NCBI GenBank assembly: GCA_013314775.1
Contig: JABUFB010000013.1
Location: 1-64,000, forward strand
From: Armatimonadota bacterium
Lineage (GTDB): Bacteria > Armatimonadota > Zipacnadia > Zipacnadales > JABUFB01
Direction of reading: 5' to 3'
DNA length: 64,000 bases
Below are positions 21,147-31,390 of the stretch, piece by piece; within the stretch, counting starts at the first letter, position 1; each line of letters opens with the position of its first letter. The notes beneath the pieces were generated by a model. It had not been told where the DNA came from, did not search any database, and was given only the letters and a program-made list of their open reading frames with translations. The position numbers were made by a program, and so were the translations under genes.

Positions 21147-21752
21147 CTACTTGAAAATATCCACAGGTCGGCCGGACATGGCCTTCACATGCCCGTCGAC
21201 GAAAGCCACGTTCGTGAAACTCCATTTAGGAAGACCGTGGCAGAATGGCGCACCCTGGTTCCAGTAGAATGCTCCGAACACGTCACTCCACATCCACAGG
21301 TCCGTATCGGATGAAAGGGTCAACTGCCGCGGCGGGTGCCGGGTGATGAACGGCCCGGTGTGGGGGTGGATATCAAGCATCGAGAAGAAGTAGTAGCCGA
21401 TATTGCCGGTATTCCAGTTGGCGTCAGTGTTCTCCAGCAGCGGGTTGTACGGGACAAGCACGCTGATAGACGGGCAGTAGAAAATGGGGCGGTTGCGCAC
21501 GTACGGCCAGACAGCCTGCACCACGTTGAGCAGCGGGTTGCCCTGAGTTGCGCCAACAGGCAGAAGTTCGTCGTAGTCCTGTGCGTACATCATCGAGCCC
21601 AGAGCCAGCTGCTTCAGATTGCTCAGGCAGTTGGTGCGCCGGGCGCTCTCGCGAGCCCGTGCGAACACGGGAAAGAGAATTGCGGCAAGGATAGCGATGA
21701 TCGCGATGACGACCAGCAGTTCGATGAGAGTGAATCCGCTGCGGCCTTTCAT
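21147..21752 (-). CDS. Type II secretion/type IV pilin-like pseudopilin with H-X9-DG C-terminus
   Basis: This 201-residue protein has a textbook prepilin leader: MKGRSG, cleavage before [19 protein letters not shown], then [20 protein letters not shown]. Prepilin peptidase would cut after Gly6 and methylate Phe. The C-terminus carries [13 protein letters not shown], typical of the DUF1559-like H-X9-DG prepilins that are expanded in Planctomycetes and Armatimonadota. The ATG at 21752 is preceded by AAGGAGG. It diverges from the GH127-like gene. No pilus assembly genes are in the window, so this is probably one of many dispersed single copies. Confidence 0.9.
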   Translation of the reverse strand: MKGRSGFTLIELLVVIAIIAILAAILFPVFARARESARRTNCLSNLKQLALGSMMYAQDYDELLPVGATQGNPLLNVVQAVWPYVRNRPIFYCPSISVLVPYNPLLENTDANWNTGNIGYYFFSMLDIHPHTGPFITRHPPRQLTLSSDTDLWMWSDVFGAFYWNQGAPFCHGLPKWSFTNVAFVDGHVKAMSGRPVDIFK

Positions 21753-21858
21753 GTCTGCCGGCCTCCTTCCGGAAGTCACACGTCCATCGACCATAGTAGT
21801 GCGCTGGTCAGCAGGAAAACCGGCGCTTAACCCGCACAAAACGCGTAAGCAGGCCAAA

Positions 21859-24303
21859 ATGGTACGCGTTTTCTTTGCCACATTCCTGCTCGCGTCTGTA
21901 GCCCACCTGCCGGCCGCTTTCGCCCAACCGGAGGCTCCTATGATGACTGTCCTGCCCACGCTCCCGACAGTCGGCGCGAACTCCGCCTACGCCGCAAATC
22001 GTGCTCCTCTATTACCCTCTCCTCTCATCAAGCTCCCCGCGGGGTCCGTCACCCCGCGCGGCTGGCTACGACACCAACTCGAATGCATGGCCGAGGGCTA
22101 CTGTGGCCGGCTTTCCGAGATCAGCGACTTCTGCCAGTTCGAGGGCAGCGCGTGGGCCAGTCCAGACGGCGAAGGCCGGTTCGGCTGGGAGGAGCTGCCC
22201 TACTGGCTCAGGGGATATGTCTCGCTGGGGTACGCGCTGGATGATCCGCGGATCATCGCCGAAGCCCGCAAGTGGCTGGATGCCACTCTCACAAGTCAGG
22301 ACGAGAGCGGCTACTTCGGCCCGAGAGACAACCTGCGCAAGCACGACCTGTGGCCGAACATGATTATGCTCGACGCCCTGCGCACTTTCCACGAAGCCAC
22401 CGGCGATGACCGCGTTATCACCTTCATGCTCAACTACTGCCGGTGGCTCAACTCTCTGCCCTTCGAGCGATTCCTGCCGGAAAGCTGGCAGAAGCTTCGA
22501 GCCGGGGACCTGCTGGACACTATCCACTGGCTCTACAATCAGACCGGGGAGGCCTGGCTCGTCGAACTGGCCCGGATTGTCCACGAGCGCACCAGTGACT
22601 GGTCCGGCACCGTGGCAAGCTGGCACGGGGTCAATATCTGCCAGTGTTTTCGCGAGCCCGCCCAGTTTTATGTGCAGTCCGGCGATCGGCGCTATCTGCA
22701 GGCGACGATCCGCAACTACGACACTGTCATGCGCGTTTACGGTCAAGTCCCGGGCGGGATGTTCGGCGCCGACGAAAACGCCCGCCCGGGCTACACAGGC
22801 CCCCAGCAGGCCGCCGAGACCTGCTCCATGGTGGAGATCATGCGCAGCCATGAGATGCTCACCCGCATCACCGGCGATACGCTCTGGGCCGACCGCTGCG
22901 AAGACGTGGCATTCAACTCACTGCCGGCCTCAATGACCCCCGACCTGCAGGGTCTTCACTATCTCACCGCCCCCAACATGGTGCAGCTGGACCAGACCAG
23001 CAAAGCGCCTTTCCTGCAGAACGAAGGCAATATGCTGGCCTATGACCCGCGCCTGTTCCGCTGCTGCCAGCACAACGCCGCCATGGGCTGGCCGTACTTC
23101 TGCGAGAGCCTCTGGGCAGCCACCCTCAGCGATGGTCTCGCGGCAATGCTCTACGCTCCCTGCGAAGTCGAGGCTTCCGCGGGCGGCCGGACGGTGCGCA
23201 TCGTGGAAGAGACCGACTATCCCTTCGGCGAGACCGTCCGCTTCACCATCACTCCAGACCAGCCCGCCGCCTTCCCACTTTTCCTGCGGATCCCGGGCTG
23301 GTGCGAGGGTGCGCGCGTCACTCTCAATGGGTTCGTCGTCGAGGGCAATCCCCAGCCCGGTTCCTGGGTGCAGCTATCCCGCACCTGGCAGCCCGGCGAT
23401 GTGGTGGAGCTTGACCTGCCCATGTCCGTCCGCGTCCGGCGCTGGGAGACCCAGAAAAACGCATGCTCGGTGCATCGCGGGCCTCTGGCCTATTCCCTGA
23501 AGATCGCCGAGGACTGGCGCCCCTACCGCGAGGAAGAGAAATGGTCGGCGTATGAGGTCTACCCTGCGTCGCCCTGGAACTACGGGCTGGTGTTGGATGG
23601 TGTCGACCCGGCCTCCTCCCTGCAGTTCTGTCGCGACGAGAGCCCCCTCGCAGACCAACCCTTCGCCGTCGACACCGCGCCCGTGCAGATGCAGGTCAGG
23701 GCACGCAGGATCCCGCAGTGGGCCATGGTCGGCGGCATCTGCGGACCGCTGGAGCGCAGCCCGGTACGCTCATCCGAGCCCGAAGAGACCGTGACCCTCA
23801 TCCCCATGGGCTGCGCGCGCCTGCGCATTAGCATGTTCCCGGTCATTGGCGACGGCCCGGATGCCGTGCAGTGGGAGGGGGCCACCATCATCGCCGGCGC
23901 TTCCCATGTCCATGATAGCCTGGGCGCGCTCAGTGACGAGGTCTTGCCGGGCAACTCCAACGACCACAACGTGCCGCGCTTTACCTGGTGGGACCACCGG
24001 GGTACTGCCGAGTGGGTCCAGTACAGCTTCGCCAGGCCCCGCACGGTAAAGGCCTGCGAGGTCTACTGGTTCGACGACCAGCCCATAGGAGGGCAGTGCC
24101 GCGTGCCGAAGTCCTGGCGGGTCCTTTATCTTGCGGGGAATCAGTGGCGCGAAGTCGAAGGTGCGAGCGGATACGGGGTCCTGAAAGATCAGCTCAACCG
24201 CTGCGAGTTCCAGCCCATCGAGACGATTGCCCTGCGCCTCGAGGTCCAGCTTCAGCCCAACTGGTCGGGCGGCATCCTGGAGTGGCGCATCGAAGGGCCG
24301 TAA
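21859..24303 (+). CDS. Secreted GH127-like beta-L-arabinofuranosidase family protein
   Basis: This 814-residue protein has an N-terminal signal peptide ([19 protein letters not shown]). The (alpha/alpha)6-barrel of the GH127/DUF1680 family occupies about 50-560. The family's Zn-thiolate catalytic site is recognisable: an EAxETCSM-like segment (AAETCSMVE) supplies Glu and Cys, and FRCCQHN supplies the tandem cysteines, one of which is the nucleophile in characterised GH127 enzymes. Beta-rich domains follow, and the C-terminal about 150 residues resemble a discoidin-like carbohydrate-binding fold ([21 protein letters not shown]). GH127 enzymes release beta-L-arabinofuranose; the exact substrate is not shown by sequence. 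The ATG at 21859 was chosen for the signal peptide; its ribosome binding site is weak. Confidence 0.85.
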   Translation: MVRVFFATFLLASVAHLPAAFAQPEAPMMTVLPTLPTVGANSAYAANRAPLLPSPLIKLPAGSVTPRGWLRHQLECMAEGYCGRLSEISDFCQFEGSAWASPDGEGRFGWEELPYWLRGYVSLGYALDDPRIIAEARKWLDATLTSQDESGYFGPRDNLRKHDLWPNMIMLDALRTFHEATGDDRVITFMLNYCRWLNSLPFERFLPESWQKLRAGDLLDTIHWLYNQTGEAWLVELARIVHERTSDWSGTVASWHGVNICQCFREPAQFYVQSGDRRYLQATIRNYDTVMRVYGQVPGGMFGADENARPGYTGPQQAAETCSMVEIMRSHEMLTRITGDTLWADRCEDVAFNSLPASMTPDLQGLHYLTAPNMVQLDQTSKAPFLQNEGNMLAYDPRLFRCCQHNAAMGWPYFCESLWAATLSDGLAAMLYAPCEVEASAGGRTVRIVEETDYPFGETVRFTITPDQPAAFPLFLRIPGWCEGARVTLNGFVVEGNPQPGSWVQLSRTWQPGDVVELDLPMSVRVRRWETQKNACSVHRGPLAYSLKIAEDWRPYREEEKWSAYEVYPASPWNYGLVLDGVDPASSLQFCRDESPLADQPFAVDTAPVQMQVRARRIPQWAMVGGICGPLERSPVRSSEPEETVTLIPMGCARLRISMFPVIGDGPDAVQWEGATIIAGASHVHDSLGALSDEVLPGNSNDHNVPRFTWWDHRGTAEWVQYSFARPRTVKACEVYWFDDQPIGGQCRVPKSWRVLYLAGNQWREVEGASGYGVLKDQLNRCEFQPIETIALRLEVQLQPNWSGGILEWRIEGP

Positions 24304-24332
24304 CCTCCCCGGTGACCGTCCACCGTGCCGTC

Positions 24333-24360
24333 TGTGGGGCGCGGGCGCGTACCGCACCGG
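24333..24360. repeat. GC-rich dispersed palindromic repeat, copy 1
   Basis: TGTGGGGCGCGG, a 6-7 base spacer containing CGTA, and CCGCACC form an imperfect hairpin. Two better copies lie at 35657-35687 and 35697-35730. All are intergenic and share the order TGTrGGGCGsGG - spacer with CGT - CCsCGCC. Confidence 0.65.
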
Positions 24361-24553
24361 TCGCTAGTCGTTCTTGGGGCGCACATGAACGGCGTCGGCC
24401 GTACGCCTGTGCTGTGCCCTTCACCCCCTCATTGTGATCGTCGTCTGCGAAGGGGATGGGGAGCGCTGTGATGCCGCCGTCCGCCGTTGAGGAACCTGTC
24501 CCACACCTGAGGCGTAGTTGCCGGAATTGCCCTGCCCTGGGGGAACCGCGATC

Positions 24554-26986
24554 ATGTGTTCACGCCCGGTCCCATTCTGGCTGCTGGGCGTCCTGCTCCT
24601 CACCGGCCTGCTGGCGGGCTGCAGCGTGCCTCAACGCATACTCCGCCCTTACCGTCCCAGACCCACCGGCCCGTACCCTCCCCCACCGCCCACGACCACA
24701 ACTACAACGCCACCAGCACGCTCCCAGGACGAGCTCGGCTTCATCGTCATGCTCCCTGACGCGACGACCCTGGCGGATTCATGCCCGGGCACCACTGAGT
24801 TCTGCGTCACGCGTGGCCAGGACAAGCCAAAGGCCGGCGACTGGAAGGCTTGCAGCGCCCGGCATGTGGTAAGCAAGCTCGCACCCGGCGATGTGACCCT
24901 CCGCGTGCGCAAAGCGGGCTTTGCCCCGGCCAAGCGCGACCTGCGCCTGCCCATCTCCGGCGGCCGCGATGTCATCATCGTGCTCGGCCCGGCGAGACGG
25001 ACGGTCCACGGCATCGTCTACCTGCCCGATGGGACAACTATCGCGAAAAAAGCGAAGGTCGCCGTCACTCCAGTCGGCATCGATCCAAGTCAGAAGGACT
25101 GGCAGCCCACTGATGACGGCAAGTTCGAAGCGCCCTCTCCCCGCGACGGTTACCATTCGATCCACGCCCGGCTCTCCGGCTACCCGGACGGCCTTGTGAT
25201 CGCGCCAATCCCACCGATTTCCGACGACCCGCTGCGCCTTGTCCTTGGGCAGCGCGACAGGGCCCTGCACTGGACCATCGCAGACGCGTCCCGCAATCCG
25301 CGCCGTGAGAACGACTTCATGCTCCACCAGCGGACGCGGCGCGGGCGGTCCCGGTCCGAACGCACCGTGCAGGAGCGCACCGACGCGTCAGGGACGCTCT
25401 TGGTGGTGTTCCAAGGCGGGTGCGATGAGATGGTGGTCACCCCGGACAGTCAGTACCCGAGGGTCACGATCACCCCCGAGAACCTGGACAAGTACGAACA
25501 CTACACCCTCCTGCCCCGGGGGGCGCGCGTGGTCAAGGGCAAGGTGGTGGATTTCGAAGGCAAACCCGTGGGCAACGGCTGCCAGGTGGAGTTGCGAGTT
25601 CCCGGCGAGCCGAGGCCACGCACAACCAGCCCCGGCAGCCAGGACGGTTGTTACACTTTCTACAACGTTCCCGCGGGTTCGCTGCAACTGGTCGCCAAGA
25701 GCAGTGAGGCACCGGATTCCCAGGTCGAGACCGTGGAGTTCACGGGCGCTTCCGATCTGCTGGTCCCGGTCCTCAAGCTCGGCAAGCCGGCACGCCTTGT
25801 GGTCACCCTCGTGGGGCCCAGCGGCCCGGTGAAGCTGCACGCAGATGTCCATGCCCAGGGCTCCCCCGAACCGGTGGGTGACCGTGGCAGCTACGGACAG
25901 AGTATCCGCTTCCAGGGCCCCAACGAAAAGGGAGAGTTCGTGGCGAAGTCCGCGCGGCCGGGTGAATGGCAGATCCACGTCTCGGCCGATGTCTGCAGGC
26001 AGGTGGCGCCGGTCACCGTCATGACCAAGGCCGGGGAGACGACCCGCGTCAGCATCCGCGTGTTCCCGCTGGTCGACGCAAGCCTCAGAATACTCACGCG
26101 CGCGAAGAAACCCCTGGTGTCCACGCCGGTCGTCGTCTCATGGTGGCTACCCTCAGAGCGCGGATTCCGCGATGGCGGCTCATCCCAGGCCACCACCGAC
26201 GCGAAGGGAATCGCTCACATCATCGGGGTCGACCCGAACGCCGAGGAGGTCGCGGTGCTCTGCGAGGCCGGCGCGTATAAAGGGAAACCGGAGGGCTTTC
26301 CCTCCACAGAACCCACAACCGTCGTTCTGGACGCCCCCGCATCGGTGGAGGGCACCATCGAGCTCGTGGGCGCTCGCTATCCCCGCGCCGGACGCGGCGT
26401 GTGCGTGGTGCTCAGTACATCGCCTTCGCCGCCAAGATTTGAGCCCCTCGTCGAGGGCTGGAATGAACTGGGCAAGACCAGGCCGAAAGACGCCGCTGAC
26501 CGGCGCCTTGCTTTCGAGCCGGATAGCCCATCCTTCCGCTTCACCAAGATCCCCGTGGGACCGCTGCAATGGTACCTGCACCTGTTCGCACCGGACATGG
26601 TCTCGGCGCCGGTTGCCCTGAACCTGCAACCCGGGAAAACCACCCATGTCGCTCTCAGGGCCTGGTGGCCGGCATCGGTTCGAGTGATTGTCAAGGGCAC
26701 CCCCCGAGACGGCAAGGGCAGTCTGTCTGTGGGGCTGAATCAAGAATCAGCTGTGCCGGGCACATCCTGGATTCGGGCCCGGAGGGAGGCGATGGACGCA
26801 AGCGTGTTCGTCGCGGACCGCATTCCCCCGGCGGAATGGGTGGTGTCGGCCTCCTACTACGACCCGAAGGACGACAGCGCTGCGCTGGAGGGGCATGTGC
26901 TCGTCACTGCCGTCGCCGGGAAGGAATCGGTGGCCACGGTCTCGCTGAAACCGAAGAAAGTGCGGAAGCTGGGCGGCAGTGGCTGA
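24554..26986 (+). CDS. Large lipoprotein with repeated carboxypeptidase-regulatory-like Ig domains
   Basis: This 810-residue protein is probably surface or periplasmic. The N-terminus carries a lipoprotein signal with lipobox LLAGC. A Pro/Thr linker (PPPPTTTTTTPPA) leads into serial beta-sandwich units of the carboxypeptidase regulatory-like type. Recurrent patterns are VHGIVYLPDGTTIAKKAKVAV, ARVVKGKVVDFEGKPVGNGC..., YTFYNVPAGSLQLVAKS and ASVEGTIELVGARYPRAGRGV. Such domains serve as scaffolds or adhesion modules; no catalytic domain is visible. The ATG at 24554 is selected for the lipobox. It is followed by hisG but separated from it by a promoter and hairpin. Confidence 0.75.
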   Translation: MCSRPVPFWLLGVLLLTGLLAGCSVPQRILRPYRPRPTGPYPPPPPTTTTTTPPARSQDELGFIVMLPDATTLADSCPGTTEFCVTRGQDKPKAGDWKACSARHVVSKLAPGDVTLRVRKAGFAPAKRDLRLPISGGRDVIIVLGPARRTVHGIVYLPDGTTIAKKAKVAVTPVGIDPSQKDWQPTDDGKFEAPSPRDGYHSIHARLSGYPDGLVIAPIPPISDDPLRLVLGQRDRALHWTIADASRNPRRENDFMLHQRTRRGRSRSERTVQERTDASGTLLVVFQGGCDEMVVTPDSQYPRVTITPENLDKYEHYTLLPRGARVVKGKVVDFEGKPVGNGCQVELRVPGEPRPRTTSPGSQDGCYTFYNVPAGSLQLVAKSSEAPDSQVETVEFTGASDLLVPVLKLGKPARLVVTLVGPSGPVKLHADVHAQGSPEPVGDRGSYGQSIRFQGPNEKGEFVAKSARPGEWQIHVSADVCRQVAPVTVMTKAGETTRVSIRVFPLVDASLRILTRAKKPLVSTPVVVSWWLPSERGFRDGGSSQATTDAKGIAHIIGVDPNAEEVAVLCEAGAYKGKPEGFPSTEPTTVVLDAPASVEGTIELVGARYPRAGRGVCVVLSTSPSPPRFEPLVEGWNELGKTRPKDAADRRLAFEPDSPSFRFTKIPVGPLQWYLHLFAPDMVSAPVALNLQPGKTTHVALRAWWPASVRVIVKGTPRDGKGSLSVGLNQESAVPGTSWIRARREAMDASVFVADRIPPAEWVVSASYYDPKDDSAALEGHVLVTAVAGKESVATVSLKPKKVRKLGGSG

Positions 26987-27021
26987 CATAAGCGCCCGCT
27001 GTTCCCCCCAAACCGCCCTTG

Positions 27022-27030
27022 TGTTATAAT
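27022..27030 (+). promoter_or_regulatory. Extended -10 promoter before hisG
   Basis: TGTTATAAT is a perfect -10 hexamer (27025-27030) with the extended TGn element. No good -35 lies 16-18 bases upstream, which is acceptable for extended -10 promoters. Transcription would start near 27037, giving a leader of about 66 bases for hisG. Confidence 0.65.
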
Positions 27031-27043
27031 GCGCCGCACTGAG

Positions 27044-27073
27044 GGGCTGGTCGGTTATCGACCGGCCCGTTTT
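27044..27073 (+). terminator. Terminator-like hairpin in the hisG leader
   Basis: The stem GGGCTGGTCG/CGACCGGCCC (27044-27053 with 27059-27068, one G-T pair) has a 5-base loop and is followed by GTTTTA. It is positioned between the extended -10 element and the hisG start. It either ends transcripts from the upstream lipoprotein gene or attenuates hisG. Confidence 0.65.
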
Positions 27074-27102
27074 ATGCTGTCTCCCAAGGAGTGACGTGCC
27101 TC

Positions 27103-27981
27103 GTGTCTGACAATGTCCTGCGTCTCGGTATGCCCAAGGGCAGCCTTCAGAATGCCACCATGGAGATCTTCCAGAATGCCGGGTTCCGGGTGAGCGTGGA
27201 TGAGCGCCAGTACCGCCCGTACATGGATGACGAGGAGATCTGGTGCGTCCTCCTGCGCGCCCAGGAGATGCCCGGGTACGTCCAGAGCGGCATTCTCGAC
27301 TGCGGTCTCACCGGCCTGGACTGGATCAAGGAACAGGATGCCGACGTGGTCGAGGTCGCCGATCTCGTCTACTCCAAGCGCGGCATGACCCCGTACAAGT
27401 GGGTGCTCGCGGTCCACGAGAGTTCCGACATCGCCGGCCCGAAGGACCTTGACGGCAAGAAAGTCGCCACCGAACTCGTGAACGCGTCCCGGCGCTACTT
27501 CGAAAGCCACGGTGTGAAGCCGGACATCGAGTTCTCCTGGGGAGCCACGGAAGCCAAGTGCCCCAGTCTCGTAGACGCCATCATCGAGGGCACCGAAACC
27601 GGAAGCACTCTGCGCGCCAATAACCTCAAGATCATTGATGTGCTCTTCGAGTCCACCACCAAGTTCATCGCGAACAAGGAAGCCTGGGCCGACCCGTGGA
27701 AGCGTCAGAAGATCGAGGACATGGTCATGCTCATCAAGGGCGCTCTTGCAGCCGAATCCCAGGTGGGCCTGAAAATGAACGTTGCTGCCGAAAACCTCGC
27801 CTCCGTGCTCGACTGTCTTCCCGCCCTGAAGACCCCCACCGTCTCGCCCCTGGCCGATGGGGAATGGGTCGCGGTGGAGACTGTCACCGACCGCAAGACC
27901 GTGCGTACTCTGATCCCCAGGCTCAAGCAGGCGGGGGCCCAAGGGATCATCGAGTACCCCCTGAGCAAGATCATCCCGTAA
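27103..27981 (+). CDS. hisG: ATP phosphoribosyltransferase (long form)
   Basis: This is the first enzyme of histidine biosynthesis, condensing ATP with PRPP to phosphoribosyl-ATP. The 292 residues match the long HisG form with a C-terminal regulatory ACT-like domain (about 220-292, ending in IIEYPLSKIIP), so no HisZ partner is required. LRLGMPKGSL at the start, SGILDCGLTGLDW, and VNASRRYFE...EFSWGATEAKCPSLVDAIIEGTETGSTLRAN (PRPP-binding region) are clear. The GTG at 27103 has AAGGAG about 11 bases upstream; a GTG four codons earlier overlaps that site. No other his genes are nearby. Confidence 0.94.
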   Translation: MSDNVLRLGMPKGSLQNATMEIFQNAGFRVSVDERQYRPYMDDEEIWCVLLRAQEMPGYVQSGILDCGLTGLDWIKEQDADVVEVADLVYSKRGMTPYKWVLAVHESSDIAGPKDLDGKKVATELVNASRRYFESHGVKPDIEFSWGATEAKCPSLVDAIIEGTETGSTLRANNLKIIDVLFESTTKFIANKEAWADPWKRQKIEDMVMLIKGALAAESQVGLKMNVAAENLASVLDCLPALKTPTVSPLADGEWVAVETVTDRKTVRTLIPRLKQAGAQGIIEYPLSKIIP

Positions 27982-28001
27982 CCCTGCGCGCACCCCTTTG
28001 C

Positions 28002-28036
28002 AAGGCCCGGGTCCGGCTCACCGCCGCCCGGGCCTT
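28002..28036. terminator. Bidirectional terminator between hisG and comEC
   Basis: A 10-bp perfect stem AAGGCCCGGG/CCCGGGCCTT (28002-28011 with 28027-28036) lies between convergent genes. One arm is inside the last codons of comEC. The A and T ends allow use from either strand. Confidence 0.7.
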
Positions 28037-30486
28037 TGGTTCTGCGGTCTGCGCGTCCGGACACGCAGCTTCTCTCTGCCCAGTTCCACGCAGACCGCAC
28101 CAGACGCCTCGGTACTCCTCACCAGGGGACAGATCGCGGAGAGCGACTCATGCCCTCTTCGCTCGTAGGGTTCCCCAAATCGGCTGACTACCGCAACCCG
28201 CGGCGCAACAGTCGCGAAGAACTCCGGCAAGTCCGCGCTGCTGCGCCCATGGTGCGGGGCCTGGAACACCTGCGCGGCCAGTTCCCCGATCAGGCTCGGG
28301 TCCTCCAGCATCCAGCGCATCGCCGCTTTCTCAACGTCGCCTGGGAACAGGGCGCTCCAACCGTCACCGCGAGCCATGACCACCAGCGACCGGTCGTTGT
28401 CTCTCCAAAGGGCCCGATTTCTCTGGTCCGCCGGTGGGTGCAGCACCCGCAGGACCACCGATCCTGCCCTCAGGCGCGTACCCCGGGCTCCGACTCGGAC
28501 TACGGATCCCGTCGCGTGCAGGTCCCCTATCACCTGCCCGAAGGTCTCCTCGCCGCCATCAAGCCCCACGAGAACCGCCCGGACCGGTATGATTCGCGCA
28601 AGGTCGTCCAGCGCGGCGTAGTGGTCGGTGTCCGGATGGCTGATCACCGCGAGGTCTATCTGCCGGTGCCCCCGCGCCAGGAGATACGGTGTCAAAATGT
28701 CCCGAGCGATCTCATACGCGGACCACTTGCCCCTGCCGCCGCAGTCCAGCAGGATCGCCTGTCTTTCGGGAGTCTCCAGCAGGCAGCACTGGCCCTCGCC
28801 CACGTCGAAGGTGACGATGCGCGCAGACCGCGGCCAAAGTTCGCGCACGGCCACCACCACGCACACACCGCTGAGGACGATCGCCGCGCATGTCAGCAGT
28901 CGCGCCGGGTCCTTCCGCCACGCGGACTGCAGGCGTCCGCTCTTGATGAGATGAATGCCCAGCGCCGCCAGGACCAACCAGAGCAAGCACCCCCCGGTCG
29001 AGAGGGAGATGCGATCGACAAACCCGCCGGGAATGTGCGCACACAGGTGGTTGGTCCACACGATCACGCCGATGAGCTTCGCACCTACCCAGCAGACCGC
29101 GGTGCATAGAGCGGTGGAGAACAAACCGAATATGATTGCCAGCAGTCCGACGACCACAACGATGCCCGAGATCGGCACAACGATCAGGTTGGCCAGGCTG
29201 GACGTCAGCGCGAAGCCGTTGAAGTAGTGGATCAGGATCGGGGTCACGAGAAGCCACGCGCCCAGGGTCCCCAGCGCGGCGGATTTGAGTCCGTGATTAC
29301 GCACCAGCTCCCCGGTCTCCGGAGCCCGCCGGGCTGGGAGGATCAATGCGATGCCGATGGTTGCCGCAAACGTCATCTGCGCGCCTGCCCCGAACACGCT
29401 GCCGGTATCGGAAATCATCAGCGCCAGTGCGGCCAGCGAAAGTGAGGAAGCCAAGTCGTACGGCCGGCCGCGCACGAGACAAGTCAGGAAGACGCTGGAC
29501 ATGATGAGTGCGCGCCATACTGAGGGCCCCTGACCGGCGATGAATGCGAAAAAGCCCAGGAAGGGGAGTATCAGCGGAAGGTGCCAGGGCGACAGGTTCC
29601 GGCGGCTGCGATTGAGGACCAGGATCAGCATGACGATGATGGACAGCTGCGCTCCCGACACCACCAGCACGTGAATCGTCCCGGTACGCCGGAACAGCTC
29701 CTGCACATCGCGATTCGGCTCCACCGCCGCCTGCCCGAACACCATTCCCGCGAGAAGATCAGAATCTCTGCGGCGGGTCTGAGAATCCCGTCCAGGCATG
29801 GCCTTCCGGAGCATCTCAGACATGGCGTCGCGGAAGAACCGTCGCAGGGCAGCTGGTCGCCGCATCGGGCCGGTTTCGCGTTCACCGTACTCTGCTTTCA
29901 CCTGCGTGTGAATGCCCTGCCGGGCAAGATGCCTCCGCCGGTCTCGCTGGTGCCAGTTGGTCGGCCCGGCGGGCAGTGTGATAGCCGCCCCTGAAAAGAC
30001 TGCCCGATCCCCGGCCGAGAGCTTTTTCGGCTCGCTGCAGAACACTAGCGCCCGGCCGGACACCCGCTGCCAGGCCCCATCGCCCCTGCGCAGACCGTGG
30101 ACTTGTATCGGCATCGACTGCCGCCAGGAGGGTCCTTGCGGGTCTTCCAGCACAGTCGCGCGGATGGTCACATCGGACAGGCCCGCCAGACGAGAGATGT
30201 CGCCGGGGCCGGGGGTGATTCGCAGAGCATGCAGACCAGCCCCGACAGCCACCGATGCCATGAACAGTCCCACCCGGGGGAATTTCTGGCCTTTGACAGC
30301 TATAGTGAACACAAGTCCGACCGCCAGCACCGGCAGGAAAAACCAGGGGGAGACGCAGAGCACGTCGGCCAGCACAATGCCGCCTGCCACGCACAGGGCC
30401 AGCAGAACCACGGGGCGGCCACGGACGGCGGCGGCGAGCTCCAGCCACAGCGGGGGATCGCCCGTTGCCTTCCCCGGCCCGTTCAC
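28018..30486 (-). CDS. comEC: DNA internalisation channel protein ComEC/Rec2
   Basis: This is the inner-membrane channel for uptake of single-stranded DNA in natural transformation, 822 residues. An N-terminal DUF4131-like region (about 25-190) is followed by the polytopic competence domain (about 240-530, VLVVSGAQLSIIV...). The C-terminal metallo-beta-lactamase-like domain (about 555-800) carries VISHPDTDHY and a later QAPHHGRSS motif, with FPGDVEKAA. The GTG start at 30486 overlaps the comEA stop in a GTGA sequence, so the two are translationally coupled. A convergent terminator covers its 3' end. Confidence 0.92.
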   Translation of the reverse strand: MNGPGKATGDPPLWLELAAAVRGRPVVLLALCVAGGIVLADVLCVSPWFFLPVLAVGLVFTIAVKGQKFPRVGLFMASVAVGAGLHALRITPGPGDISRLAGLSDVTIRATVLEDPQGPSWRQSMPIQVHGLRRGDGAWQRVSGRALVFCSEPKKLSAGDRAVFSGAAITLPAGPTNWHQRDRRRHLARQGIHTQVKAEYGERETGPMRRPAALRRFFRDAMSEMLRKAMPGRDSQTRRRDSDLLAGMVFGQAAVEPNRDVQELFRRTGTIHVLVVSGAQLSIIVMLILVLNRSRRNLSPWHLPLILPFLGFFAFIAGQGPSVWRALIMSSVFLTCLVRGRPYDLASSLSLAALALMISDTGSVFGAGAQMTFAATIGIALILPARRAPETGELVRNHGLKSAALGTLGAWLLVTPILIHYFNGFALTSSLANLIVVPISGIVVVVGLLAIIFGLFSTALCTAVCWVGAKLIGVIVWTNHLCAHIPGGFVDRISLSTGGCLLWLVLAALGIHLIKSGRLQSAWRKDPARLLTCAAIVLSGVCVVVAVRELWPRSARIVTFDVGEGQCCLLETPERQAILLDCGGRGKWSAYEIARDILTPYLLARGHRQIDLAVISHPDTDHYAALDDLARIIPVRAVLVGLDGGEETFGQVIGDLHATGSVVRVGARGTRLRAGSVVLRVLHPPADQRNRALWRDNDRSLVVMARGDGWSALFPGDVEKAAMRWMLEDPSLIGELAAQVFQAPHHGRSSADLPEFFATVAPRVAVVSRFGEPYERRGHESLSAICPLVRSTEASGAVCVELGREKLRVRTRRPQNQRPGRR

Positions 30487-31304
30487 AGTGTGACTTGCCC
30501 TCTCAGCCGCATCAGCATCTTTGGCCCGACGCCCGAGACCCGCTGCAGATCTTCGATGCGCCGGAAGGGCCCGTTCTGCTCGCGGTAGGCGATGATCCGT
30601 TTCGCAAGAGACGGACCGATACCGGGGAGCGCCTCCAGCTGCTTCTCGGTAGCGGTGTTGAGGCTGACAGGACCACGGAATGCAGGGGGACTATCACCTG
30701 CGCCGCCTGAGTAACTCGCCGGAGGGATCTGGCCAACATCAGCGTCCGGAGAGGGTGAAGGCGCGGACGAAGCAACCGCGGGTGCTCCGGCGTCGTGAAC
30801 CATCGGGGCCGCTCGGTACGCGCCGGAGTCTGAACCCGGAGCTGGCGGTGTCGCGTATTGGCTCACAGACTGACCGGACGATGGTGGGACCGGCGTGTAA
30901 TCCATCTGTGCGGCGGGAACCGAGGCCACCTGCGTCGGGTATGCGGAGCCACTCAGCCGGCCGGGCACGGAGACCTGCTGCCCGTCGCCCACAGGAGCCG
31001 CCAGGTTGACCGCCGCCGGATCAGCGCCTGCGGCAAAACCTCCGGCAGCCGCAACAACGTCGTTCATGCGGCTCCCGGCAGCCAACTGGTAGACACCCGG
31101 ATAGCGGACGGCGCCCACCACGTGAACTGTGATGACGGCACCTTCCGCGGGCGAGGGGGCATCGGGCAGGTCACCGTCGACCGTGACCGTGTCCCTTCCG
31201 CCACACCCCCGGGCGAGTAACATGACGAGCACCGACGCGAGGGCAAGTGCCAGCGCCGTGGATATGATAAGCCGCTGTGTCCTGGTGAACTCCAGCGGGC
31301 ACAC
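30483..31304 (-). CDS. comEA: Competence protein ComEA with SLBB and helix-hairpin-helix domains
   Basis: This is a membrane-anchored dsDNA receptor for transformation, 273 residues. An N-terminal membrane segment (ISTALALALASVLVMLLA) precedes an SLBB-type domain (about 55-110, VHVVGAVRYPGVYQL) and a long Pro/Ser/Ala-rich linker (about 115-205). The C-terminal HhH DNA-binding domain reads SLNTATEKQLEALPGIGPSLAKRI ... VSGVGPKMLMRLRG. The GTG at 31304 is preceded by an AGGGGGG tract. It is coupled to comEC. The linker is longer than in Bacillus ComEA. Confidence 0.9.
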   Translation of the reverse strand: MCPLEFTRTQRLIISTALALALASVLVMLLARGCGGRDTVTVDGDLPDAPSPAEGAVITVHVVGAVRYPGVYQLAAGSRMNDVVAAAGGFAAGADPAAVNLAAPVGDGQQVSVPGRLSGSAYPTQVASVPAAQMDYTPVPPSSGQSVSQYATPPAPGSDSGAYRAAPMVHDAGAPAVASSAPSPSPDADVGQIPPASYSGGAGDSPPAFRGPVSLNTATEKQLEALPGIGPSLAKRIIAYREQNGPFRRIEDLQRVSGVGPKMLMRLRGQVTL

Positions 31305-31390
31305 CCCCCTGGACCGGCTGTGGGAAAACGCCGCTCAGACTCGAGCGGGTACTTCAGGCATGTGGCGCAGACCGCGCCATACTAGGCGCC

